From JB111 sp052093225 (GTDB taxonomy: Bacteria; Actinomycetota; Actinomycetes; Actinomycetales; Actinomycetaceae): a stretch of DNA of 64,000 bases. The position numbers and the translations under genes are program-made. The notes below the pieces were generated by a model. That model ran no database searches. It was not told where the DNA came from and saw only the letters and a program-made list of their open reading frames with translations. The stretch lies in NCBI GenBank assembly GCA_052093225.1, contig JBQDDG010000009.1:16250-80249 (forward strand). The letters are read 5' to 3'. Below, one piece after another: positions 25,159-32,314 of this stretch; position 1 is the first letter of the stretch, and each line of letters opens with the position of its first letter.

Positions 25159-26049
25159 GTGGCACAGTCCTCCTCCCGGCTGGAGCAGATCCGGGCCCGC
25201 CTCGAGCTGCCGACGGTGCGCCGCGCGAGCGGTCTCCTCGACGGCCGGCACCGCTCGATCTTCTCCGGCCACGGGCAGGACTTCGACGACCAGGTCGAGT
25301 ACCGGCCGGGCGACGACGTCAAGGACATCGACTGGAAGTCCTCCGCGCGTGCCGGCCAGCCGATCATCCGGCGCTTCGTGCGCGAGTCCAACCTGTCGAC
25401 CGTGCTCGCCTTCGACACGGGCGTCTCGATGGCCGCCACGAGCGCCTCGGGGGCGTCGAAGAAGGACGTCGCCATGTTCGCGGCGGACATCATCGCCTAC
25501 GTGGCCCGCGCCCGCGGCGACCTCGTTGCGCTCGTCGCCGGGGACTCCGAACGGATGCTGCACCGGCCCGCCCGCCACGGCACCGCCCACCTGGAGTCCC
25601 TCCTCGGCCTCGTCGACGACGCGCTCACGCTCGCGGCGCCCCCCTCCGACCTCGGCCGGGTGATGGACCACGTCCTCACCGGCTTCATGCAGCGCTGCCT
25701 CGTCATCGTCATCACCGACGAGGCCCGCCCGGGACCCGAGCACGAGGACTCCCTTCGCCGGCTGCGCACGCGCCACGAGGTGCTCGTCGTGCGGGTCGGG
25801 GACGCGCTGCCCACCGCGCACGGCATCGGCCCCACGGCCGACGTCGACGGTTGGGACCAGCTGCCGGCGTACATGCGCGCCGACCGCGAGCTCGCCGCCC
25901 AGGCCAACGCCGCGGCAGCGTCCCGGTCGACGGCGGCCACCCGGCTGCTCGACCGCCGCGGCGTCCACCACGTCCGCGCCTCCTCCGAGGACGAGGTCGT
26001 CGGTGCGCTGCTCGACCTGCTGGGGAGGTCCCGCCGTGTCCGTCGATGA
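25159..26049 (+). CDS. DUF58 domain-containing protein
   Basis: A 296-aa protein with the DUF58 signature GLLDGRHRSIFSGHGQDFDDQVEYRPGDDVKDIDWKSSAR split over residues ~20-65, followed by a VWA-like Rossmann region (STVLAFDTGVSMA, then LVIVITDEARP). DUF58 proteins nearly always sit next to moxR and are thought to be MoxR substrates or partners. This one lacks N-terminal membrane helices, so it is probably cytosolic or peripheral. The start is 8 bp after moxR, and it overlaps the next gene by 14 bp. Confidence 0.9.
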   Translation: MAQSSSRLEQIRARLELPTVRRASGLLDGRHRSIFSGHGQDFDDQVEYRPGDDVKDIDWKSSARAGQPIIRRFVRESNLSTVLAFDTGVSMAATSASGASKKDVAMFAADIIAYVARARGDLVALVAGDSERMLHRPARHGTAHLESLLGLVDDALTLAAPPSDLGRVMDHVLTGFMQRCLVIVITDEARPGPEHEDSLRRLRTRHEVLVVRVGDALPTAHGIGPTADVDGWDQLPAYMRADRELAAQANAAAASRSTAATRLLDRRGVHHVRASSEDEVVGALLDLLGRSRRVRR

Positions 26050-26509
26050 GATCGGCACCGACCTCGCCGAGCTGCAGGGCTACCACTGGTGGGTCCTCGT
26101 CGTCGGGATCGTGCTCCTGGTCGCCGCGGCCGCCTGGGTCGCGTTCGTGCTGTGGTCGACCTCCGCCCGCAGGGAGCGCCGCCTCGGTGAGACCCCGACG
26201 ACGATGGAGGACGCCGAGCGGGCGCGTTTCCTCGGCGAGGTCGAGCAGCACTACGCCGCCTACGAGGCCGGGGACCTCGACCTGCGCGCGCTGCACCTCA
26301 AGCTGGCGCGGACGATGCGCTCCTTCGTCTCCGCGCGCGTCGGCCGTGACGTCAGCTCGTGGACCGTCCGCGACATCTCGGGCCACGACCCGACCGCGCG
26401 GGCCGGCGGCCTGCTGCGCGTCTGGGAGGAGCCGAGCTTCGCCCACCGGTCCGACGCCGAGGCGAGGGCCGCCCGGGACGGCGCCGTGGAGGTGATCTCG
26501 CGATGGTGA
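26036..26509 (+). CDS. Small single-span membrane protein of the MoxR-VWA operon
   Basis: From GTG 26036 (GGGGAGG site 7 bp upstream) the product is 157 aa. One transmembrane helix (about residues 16-38, WVLVVGIVLLVAAAAWVAFV) precedes a cytosolic helical region (FLGEVEQHYAAYEAGDLDLRALHLKLAR, read as two segments). This position in Bat-type operons is often filled by a DUF4381-like membrane protein; I cannot confirm membership. It overlaps the DUF58 gene by 14 bp and the VWA gene by 7 bp, consistent with one transcript. Confidence 0.75.
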   Translation: MSVDEIGTDLAELQGYHWWVLVVGIVLLVAAAAWVAFVLWSTSARRERRLGETPTTMEDAERARFLGEVEQHYAAYEAGDLDLRALHLKLARTMRSFVSARVGRDVSSWTVRDISGHDPTARAGGLLRVWEEPSFAHRSDAEARAARDGAVEVISRW

Positions 26510-27513
26510 CCCCCTGGGTGTGGGCCGTGGCGATCGTCGTCGTGGTGGCGGCCGCGGCGGCCGGCTGGCTGACCTCGGCCCGCGGGGCGCGGCGCCCCGA
26601 CGACGTCACGTGGGTGGCGAACTCGGCGTTCGTCCGGTCGCTGCCGCGCTACCGGCAGCGGATGCGCACGATGCGGCTCCTGCTCGGCGGGGCCGCCGCG
26701 CTACTCGCGGTGACGGTCCTCGCGAGCGGGGCGCTCGCCGCACGTCCGGTGGACCGGGACGTGCGCCACGAGGAGCTGACGAACCGGGACATCGTGCTGT
26801 GCCTCGACGTGTCCGGTTCGATGATCGAGTTCGACGCCGAGATCCTCGCCGAGTTCCAGGAGCTCGTCTCGTCCTTCGACGGGGAGCGGATCGCCCTCAA
26901 CATCTGGAACTCGACCACGCGGGTCGTCTTCCCCCTCACCGACGACTACGCACTCGTCAACGAGGAGCTCGAGCACGGCGCGGAGGTGCTCGGCGCCTAC
27001 GGCGGGCTCGGCAGCACGGACTGGGAGTCCATCGACGCCTACATGCGCGGGACCATGTCGACCACGTCGATGTCCTCCTCGCTCATCGGCGACGGTCTTG
27101 CCAACTGCGTGCAGAGCTTCGACCTGACCGACGACGAGCGCTCGCGCTCGGTCGTCCTCGCCACCGACAACGAGATCGCCGGTGACCCCGTGTACACGCT
27201 CGAGGAGGCGGCGGCGCTCGCCCAGGAGCGGGACGTCACGGTCCACGGCCTGTACGCCTCGACGATGGGTGCGATCTCCGGCGGGCCGCGCGACGAGTAC
27301 GAGAGCACGGTGCTCGAGCACGGCGGCGTGTTCTACGAGCTCGGCGACGCTGATGCCGTCCCCGCGATCGTCGACCAGGTCCAGGCCCAGCAGGAGGCCG
27401 AGCTGGACGCCGATCCGACGGTCGTCGTCACCGACCGGCCCGACCGCTGGCTGCCCTGGGCGACCCTCGGCCTCGCGGGCTTCCTCCTGATGGCCTGGCG
27501 GGTGCGCGTATGA
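26503..27513 (+). CDS. VWA domain membrane protein (BatA-like)
   Basis: A 336-aa protein from ATG 26503. An N-terminal transmembrane helix and a second near residues 62-80 are followed by a von Willebrand A domain with an intact MIDAS (DVSGSM, then a conserved Thr/Asp set including ATDNE). A C-terminal membrane helix (LPWATLGLAGFLLMAWRV) closes the protein. This is the BatA-like topology with the VWA domain outside. Such proteins bind divalent metal and are remodelled by MoxR. The exact physiological role (envelope stress, protein maturation) is not deducible here. Confidence 0.85.
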   Translation: MVTPWVWAVAIVVVVAAAAAGWLTSARGARRPDDVTWVANSAFVRSLPRYRQRMRTMRLLLGGAAALLAVTVLASGALAARPVDRDVRHEELTNRDIVLCLDVSGSMIEFDAEILAEFQELVSSFDGERIALNIWNSTTRVVFPLTDDYALVNEELEHGAEVLGAYGGLGSTDWESIDAYMRGTMSTTSMSSSLIGDGLANCVQSFDLTDDERSRSVVLATDNEIAGDPVYTLEEAAALAQERDVTVHGLYASTMGAISGGPRDEYESTVLEHGGVFYELGDADAVPAIVDQVQAQQEAELDADPTVVVTDRPDRWLPWATLGLAGFLLMAWRVRV

Positions 27514-28604
27514 CGCTCCGTTGGGCCTGGGACTGGTGGGTCGTCGCGATCGTCGTCCTCCCGCTGCTGGCGCTCTGCGTGCACGCGCTGCTGCGCGCCC
27601 GCAGCGGCGAGGAGCGCACGCAGTGGTCCTGGATGCGCCGCACCGCGATGGTGCTGTGCCTCGGCGTCGTCGCGGTCGCCCCGGCGATCCCCGCGGAGGA
27701 GACCGAGGTGGGCACGAACGCGGACGTGTTCTTCGTCGTCGACCGGACCGGGTCGATGGCGGCCGAGGACTACGACGGCGAGGCGCCGCGACTGGAGGGG
27801 GTGCGTTCGGACATGGCCGGGATCGTCGAGGCCATGCCCGGGGCCCGGTTCTCGATCCTCGCGTTCGACTCGCAGACCACGCGCGAGCTGCCGCTGACCT
27901 CCGACGGGCGGGCGGTCGGCACCTGGGTCGACACCCTGCGCCAGGAGGTCACCTACTACTCGGGCGGCTCGTCGATCGACCGCCCCCGCCAGGACCTCAC
28001 CGACGCCCTCGCGCGAGCGCAGGAGTCCAACCCGGGCAACGTGCGACTGGTGTTCGTCCTGTCCGACGGCGAGAACACCGCCGGCGACACCTCCCAGCAC
28101 CAGCTCCCCGGCGCATGGTCCGACTCCGCGGGGCTCGTCGATGCCGGCGCCGTGCTCGGTTACGGCACGGCCGACGGCGGGAACATGCGCAACTACGACG
28201 GGACCGACCGCACCGGTCCGGGTTCCGGCGCCCCCTACATCACCGACGACGCCACGGGCGAGGCGGCAGTCTCGACGATCGACGAGGCGAACCTGCGCAC
28301 CGTCGCCGAGCAGCTCGGCGTCCCCTACGAGCACCGCACGGAGCCGGGTGGGGCCGCCGATCTCGTGGCCGGCATCGACGTCGAGTCCATCGCCCGCGCC
28401 GACGGCCGGCAGAACGTCGACGTCTACCGCGACGTGTGGTGGCCGGCGATGTACGTCCTCGTCGCGCTGCTCGCCTGGGAGGCGTTCGAGCTCGCGGGCC
28501 GGATGCGCCAGACGTTCGGCGACGGACCGTCGGGGCGGGCCACGGCCCGGCCGGGCGGGCACGCACCCGCGGGCACCGGGCCCGCGCGAGGAGGTAGGCC
28601 ATGA
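27510..28604 (+). CDS. Second VWA domain membrane protein (BatB-like)
   Basis: A 364-aa protein overlapping the previous gene by 4 bp. Two N-terminal membrane helices (WWVVAIVVLPLLALCVHALL and about 45-62), an exported VWA domain with MIDAS VDRTGSMAAED and VFVLSDGENT, and a C-terminal membrane helix (MYVLVALLAWEAFELAG). Paired VWA genes are standard in Bat/MoxR operons. The VWA domain contains a Gly/Asp/Thr-rich insertion (about 225-255) not usual for the family. It is followed, with a 4-bp overlap, by the repeat-bearing BatC-like gene. Confidence 0.85.
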   Translation: MTLRWAWDWWVVAIVVLPLLALCVHALLRARSGEERTQWSWMRRTAMVLCLGVVAVAPAIPAEETEVGTNADVFFVVDRTGSMAAEDYDGEAPRLEGVRSDMAGIVEAMPGARFSILAFDSQTTRELPLTSDGRAVGTWVDTLRQEVTYYSGGSSIDRPRQDLTDALARAQESNPGNVRLVFVLSDGENTAGDTSQHQLPGAWSDSAGLVDAGAVLGYGTADGGNMRNYDGTDRTGPGSGAPYITDDATGEAAVSTIDEANLRTVAEQLGVPYEHRTEPGGAADLVAGIDVESIARADGRQNVDVYRDVWWPAMYVLVALLAWEAFELAGRMRQTFGDGPSGRATARPGGHAPAGTGPARGGRP

Positions 28605-29698
28605 CGACGACGCCGGGCGGGCACCCGCCGGACGGTCCCGCAGCAGGCCACGGCCCCGCAGGTGGAGGCGGCCCGGGGGGTGGAGTCGGCCCCGTGGGCG
28701 GAGCGCCGGGCAGCGACGGGTCGCGCCGTGACGGCGGGCGGCGCGGTGGCGGGCGGCCGGTGCTGCCGCCCGTGCCGCCGAGGCTGGCCAGGCGCCGCAG
28801 GATGCTCGCCTGGTCCGCGCCGCTGCTCGGGCTCGCGCTCGTGGCCGGCCCCTTCCTCCTCGGGGTGGCGCTCGCCGACGACCACCACCGCGACACCGCC
28901 GCCGAGGACCCCGCGGCCGCGATCGAGGGGTTCGCGGCGCTCGCGGACGACACGCGGTTCGGGCCGAGCCCGTGGATCGCCGTCTACAACGGCGGCACGT
29001 CCGCGCTCATGGCCGACCAGGCGGCGACGGCGGTCACCGGGCTGACCGAGGCGCTCGAGCTGGTCCCCGACGGCACCGAGGGCGAGGACGGCGAGGTGGA
29101 CCCCGAGCTGCCCGAGTGCCTCGTGCGACGCAACCTCTCCCTGTCCTACGAGGCGCTGGCGATCGAGGCCGCCGCCGACGAGGACCTCGCGATGGTCGAG
29201 GGGCACCTGGTCGACGCCCTCGACGCGCTCGGGCCCTGCACGACCGACCCGCCCGAGGAGGACCCCTCCGAGAGCCCGTCGGAGAGTCCCTCCGAAAGTC
29301 CCTCGGAGAGCCCGTCCGAGAGTCCCTCGGAGAGCCCGTCCGAGAGTCCCTCGGAGAGCCCGTCGGACGAGCAGCCCTCCGGCGGCGAGGAGTCCAGCCC
29401 GCCGCAGGAGCCCGAGCAGGAGTCCGGGAGCCAGGGCGAGGGCGGCAACCCGAACGACGAGATCCAGCGCCGGCAGAACGAGCGCCTCGACGAGAACAGC
29501 CGCGCCCAGGAGGAGCAGTCCTCCGGCGGCGAGGACGAGAGCTCGAGCGGCGGCGAGGGTGGCGAGGGCGAGGAGGAGACCACCTCGATGTCCCCGCAGG
29601 AGCAGGAGCTCGCGAGCCGCAACGCCGAGGCGGAGGAGGACCGCCGCCAGCAGGAGCAGCGCGAGGGTGGAGGCTACGGCGGCGGCCAGAACTGGTAG
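28601..29698 (+). CDS. Repeat-containing membrane protein of the MoxR operon (BatC/E-like position)
   Basis: A 365-aa protein with a Gly/Pro-rich cytoplasmic N-terminus (1-60), one membrane helix (about 68-88, AWSAPLLGLALVAGPFLLGV) and an exported region. Residues ~95-205 are helical with a TPR-like feel (PAAAIEGFAALAD, LSLSYEALAIEAAADED). After that comes eight tandem SESP motifs, then Glu/Gln/Ser-rich low-complexity sequence to the end. Analogous BatC/BatE proteins carry TPRs; calling this one TPR is tentative. The acidic, probably disordered tail could be a cell-wall spacer. Confidence 0.7.
   Translation: MTTTPGGHPPDGPAAGHGPAGGGGPGGGVGPVGGAPGSDGSRRDGGRRGGGRPVLPPVPPRLARRRRMLAWSAPLLGLALVAGPFLLGVALADDHHRDTAAEDPAAAIEGFAALADDTRFGPSPWIAVYNGGTSALMADQAATAVTGLTEALELVPDGTEGEDGEVDPELPECLVRRNLSLSYEALAIEAAADEDLAMVEGHLVDALDALGPCTTDPPEEDPSESPSESPSESPSESPSESPSESPSESPSESPSDEQPSGGEESSPPQEPEQESGSQGEGGNPNDEIQRRQNERLDENSRAQEEQSSGGEDESSSGGEGGEGEEETTSMSPQEQELASRNAEAEEDRRQQEQREGGGYGGGQNW
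29267..29362 (+). repeat. 12-bp tandem repeat encoding eight SESP motifs
   Basis: Eight consecutive 12-bp units (TCCGAGAGCCCG and close variants such as TCGGAGAGTCCC) encode Ser-Glu-Ser-Pro repeats inside the last gene of the MoxR operon. Alternation of two synonymous unit versions gives a higher-order 24-bp period, pointing to expansion by duplication of a two-unit block. Copy number is likely to vary between strains. Confidence 0.92.
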
Positions 29699-29713
29699 GC
29701 CCGCCCGGAGCCG

Positions 29714-30322
29714 TCAGCCGACGGACGCGGGGGTGCGCACGCCCACCGCACGCAGGACGAACTCCTGGGTGGCGGTGACGAAGGCGTCACGCTCGGCCGG
29801 GTCGGCGGGCAGCCGGCGGCCGGAGAGGCAGGCGTGCACGAGCTGGACCGTGACGTCGAAGTCGACCTCGCCGATGAGCTCCTGGGCGCGGGCCGACGCG
29901 AGGATCTCCCGGAGCAGCACCTCCACCCGGGCGACGTGACCCCGCAGGCTCGCCGCGGCGTCGTTCGAGATGATCTCGCGCAGAGCCGGCCCGGGGGCCG
30001 AGTGGTAGGACAGGTCGAGCCGGAGCTGCTCGCTCACGTAGGTGCGCAGCTGCTCGACGGGGTCCTCGATCCCGGCGAGCCGCTCGGTGAGGGCGTCGGT
30101 GAAGTCCGCGGTCTCCTGTTCGATGAAGCCGAGGAGCAGGGACTCCTTGTCGGCGAAGTGGTTGTAGACCGACGTGCGCCCCACCCCGGCCTCCGTCGCG
30201 ATCTCCGCGAGCGAGACGGCGTCGAAGCCGCGTTCGCGCATGAGGCGGTCGAGCGCGGCGAAGAGCGCGCGTCGGGTGAGCTCGCGGTGCTCGGCGAGAG
30301 AACCGCCCATGATCCGTGGCAT
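29714..30322 (-). CDS. TetR/AcrR family transcriptional regulator
   Basis: A 202-aa regulator with an N-terminal TetR helix-turn-helix (about residues 15-60, VSLAEIATEAGVGRTSVYNHFADKE split over helices 2-3) and an all-helical ligand domain. The start may be Met1 (30322) or Met5 (30310). It converges on the MoxR operon (15-bp gap) and is divergent from the small membrane-protein gene at 30430, which might be its target. The ligand is unknown. Confidence 0.9.
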   Translation of the reverse strand: MPRIMGGSLAEHRELTRRALFAALDRLMRERGFDAVSLAEIATEAGVGRTSVYNHFADKESLLLGFIEQETADFTDALTERLAGIEDPVEQLRTYVSEQLRLDLSYHSAPGPALREIISNDAAASLRGHVARVEVLLREILASARAQELIGEVDFDVTVQLVHACLSGRRLPADPAERDAFVTATQEFVLRAVGVRTPASVG

Positions 30323-30429
30323 GGCCCGATGGTGCCACGATCTGACGACTTTGGGGAATCCGTCGCAACATCCGGGGCGCGTCGCACGTCCCCCGTCCCG
30401 GTAGGTTGTGGCGCGGGGAAGGGGAGGCG

Positions 30430-30795
30430 ATGACCGAGGACACGCAGGTGGAGGGACCGGGGACGGGGACCGACGTCGTCGACCCGTCGCGGCGGCGTCG
30501 CGTGACGATCCTCGTCACCATCGTCTGTCTCGCCCTCGTCGCGGTGATGACGGTGGCGGCCGTCCTGCTGGTGGGCCCGAGGCGTCCCGCCGAGTACGGG
30601 GACTGGCTGCCGCTGGACCGGCTCTGGGACGCCTGCGCGGAGGGCGACGCCGTGGCGTGCGACGAGCTGTTCGTCGAGTCCCCGGTGCGCAGCGAGTACG
30701 AGGAGTTCGGCACCTCGTGCGGCGGCCGGTTCCCGGGCACGAACTTCGCGTGTGTCGACCTCGCGCAGATGAACCCCGAGGACTGGGGGAAGTAG
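30430..30795 (+). CDS. Small single-span membrane protein with exported Cys-rich domain
   Basis: From ATG 30430 (GGGGAGG 3 bp upstream) the product is 121 aa. Arg-rich residues 24-28 precede one membrane helix (about 29-52, VTILVTIVCLALVAVMTVAA). The exported 70 residues contain four Cys (LWDACAEGDAVACDELFVES, then TSCGGRFPG and FACVDL). The DACAEGDAVACDELF segment, followed by a later Cys, resembles short proteins of actinobacteria described only as hypothetical. Its function is unknown. It is convergent with the NUDIX gene. Confidence 0.75.
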   Translation: MTEDTQVEGPGTGTDVVDPSRRRRVTILVTIVCLALVAVMTVAAVLLVGPRRPAEYGDWLPLDRLWDACAEGDAVACDELFVESPVRSEYEEFGTSCGGRFPGTNFACVDLAQMNPEDWGK

Positions 30796-30809
30796 GGCCG
30801 CCCGGCCGT

Positions 30810-31349
30810 TCAGCGCAGGGTCTCGCGCATGGCGGCCGCGATCGGCACGTCGCCGTCGAGCCAGTCGAGCGTGGGCAGCGCGTCCGGCGCGCACCACGTG
30901 AGGCGGTCGTGGTCCTGGAGCGGGGACGGTGTGCCCGCGGTGAGCCGCGCCCACCACACGCGCATGACCAGGCCGTCGATGATCGGCCAGTCGCCGCCCG
31001 CCGGTCCGGGCAGGACGCCGCCGAGGTCCACGCTCACCCCGAGCTCCTCGGCGAGCTCGCGGTGCAGCGCGTCCGCCGGGTCCTCGCCGGCCTCGACCTT
31101 GCCGCCCGGCAGCTCCCAGCGGCCCGCGAGGTGCGCGGGCGCCGTGCGGCGCGCGCACAGCACCAGGGGGTGGTCGCCGGAGTCGTCGAGGATCGCCGCC
31201 GCGACGACGAGGCGCACCGCCGGCGCATCGGTGCGCCGTCCGGACGCGGCGGTGCCCCGGTCGTTCCCGTTGTCCGCCGACCCTTCCGCGCCGGTGCCCC
31301 GGGCGGTTCCTTCGCCCGCCGACCCGTCCGCGCCGGCGTCCGTGCTCAC
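30810..31349 (-). CDS. NUDIX hydrolase (MutT-like)
   Basis: A 179-aa protein from GTG 31349 with a perfect Nudix box (GX5EX7REUXEEXGU): GKVEAGEDPADALHRELAEE then LGV. The RLVVAAAILDD strand and ARRTAPAHLAGRWELPGG match MutT-type enzymes that cleave 8-oxo-dGTP or other nucleoside diphosphate-X substrates. The first ~40 residues are low-complexity Gly/Asp/Ala. It overlaps the transglutaminase gene by 4 bp, so it is the last gene of the ATP-grasp/transglutaminase operon. A dedicated role there is possible but unproven. Confidence 0.9.
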   Translation of the reverse strand: MSTDAGADGSAGEGTARGTGAEGSADNGNDRGTAASGRRTDAPAVRLVVAAAILDDSGDHPLVLCARRTAPAHLAGRWELPGGKVEAGEDPADALHRELAEELGVSVDLGGVLPGPAGGDWPIIDGLVMRVWWARLTAGTPSPLQDHDRLTWCAPDALPTLDWLDGDVPIAAAMRETLR

Positions 31350-32314
31350 CACTGCTGCCCGGCCTCCGCGCGGGCGACGAGGTCGTCCAGCTCGTCCTTC
31401 TCGACCGGCCACAGGTCGACCCCGACGTCGAGCGTGGAGCCGCCCTCGTCGCGGTAGACGATGCCGGACAGCGGGGAGACGTCCCGGAAGTCGCGGCCCC
31501 ACCCGAGCACGACGTAGCGGGAGTCGACGAGCTGGTCGTTGGTCGGGTCGAGGTGCACCCAGCCGCCGCCGGGCACCCAGACCGCGACCCACGCGTGCGT
31601 GGCGTCGACCCCGCGGAGCTTCTCCCGGCCGGCCGGCGGTCGGGTCTCGATGTACCCGGACACGTACCTGGCGGAGAGTCCGACGGAGCGCAGGGCGGCG
31701 ACCATGAGGTGCGCGTAGTCCTGGCACACGCCGCGCCGCTCGGCGAGGACCTCCTGGAGGGTGGTGTGCACCGTCGTCGTGCCCGGCGCGTAGGTGAGGT
31801 CGGTCCAGATGCGGTGGCACAGGTCGCGGGCGGCGGCGACGAGCGGGACGTCGGGGCCGAACGAGTCCGCCGCGTAGGTGAGGACCTCCTCGCTCGGGCT
31901 CGCGTGCTCGGACGGCAGGGAGTGGTCGACGATCGACATCACCGACCCGGCGCCCTCGCCGTGCTCGGCCTGGCCGGTCGCGCGCATCGTCGCCACCTGC
32001 GCGACGGCGTCCTCCCAGGTGACGTGGGGGAGCCGGTCCGGGTCCGTGCGCCGGTCGATCGTCAGCAGCGAGCGCGCGACGACCTCGAGGCGGGTGTGGT
32101 CGCTCGTCACGTGGAAGTACGTCACGCGGTTGCCGTGCGCGTCGAGGTGCTCGGCCACCTCGGCCGGTGCCGGGTCGACGTCCAGGACCGTGGCGTGGAC
32201 CTGCTGGCCCCCGACCTGCCGCGGCAGGATGAGTGCGCGCCCGTAGGAGCTCGTCACCTCGGTGTCGTAGACGTACGTGGTGCGGTGCTCGAGGCGGTAC
32301 CAGGAGGTGGTCAC
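31346..32314 (-). CDS. Transglutaminase-like cysteine protease family protein
   Basis: A 322-aa cytosolic protein from GTG 32314. The N-terminal bacterial transglutaminase-associated domain (YRLEHRTTYVYDTEVTSSYG) is followed by the catalytic core with Cys197 (RRGVCQDYAHLM), His240 (DATHAWV) and Asp256 (HLDPTND). Such proteins co-occur with circularly permuted ATP-grasp and Alpha-E proteins in a widely conserved but uncharacterised module predicted to make or cleave isopeptide/amide bonds on a peptide. It overlaps the ATP-grasp/Alpha-E gene by 4 bp and NUDIX by 4 bp. Confidence 0.92.
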   Translation of the reverse strand: MTTSWYRLEHRTTYVYDTEVTSSYGRALILPRQVGGQQVHATVLDVDPAPAEVAEHLDAHGNRVTYFHVTSDHTRLEVVARSLLTIDRRTDPDRLPHVTWEDAVAQVATMRATGQAEHGEGAGSVMSIVDHSLPSEHASPSEEVLTYAADSFGPDVPLVAAARDLCHRIWTDLTYAPGTTTVHTTLQEVLAERRGVCQDYAHLMVAALRSVGLSARYVSGYIETRPPAGREKLRGVDATHAWVAVWVPGGGWVHLDPTNDQLVDSRYVVLGWGRDFRDVSPLSGIVYRDEGGSTLDVGVDLWPVEKDELDDLVARAEAGQQW

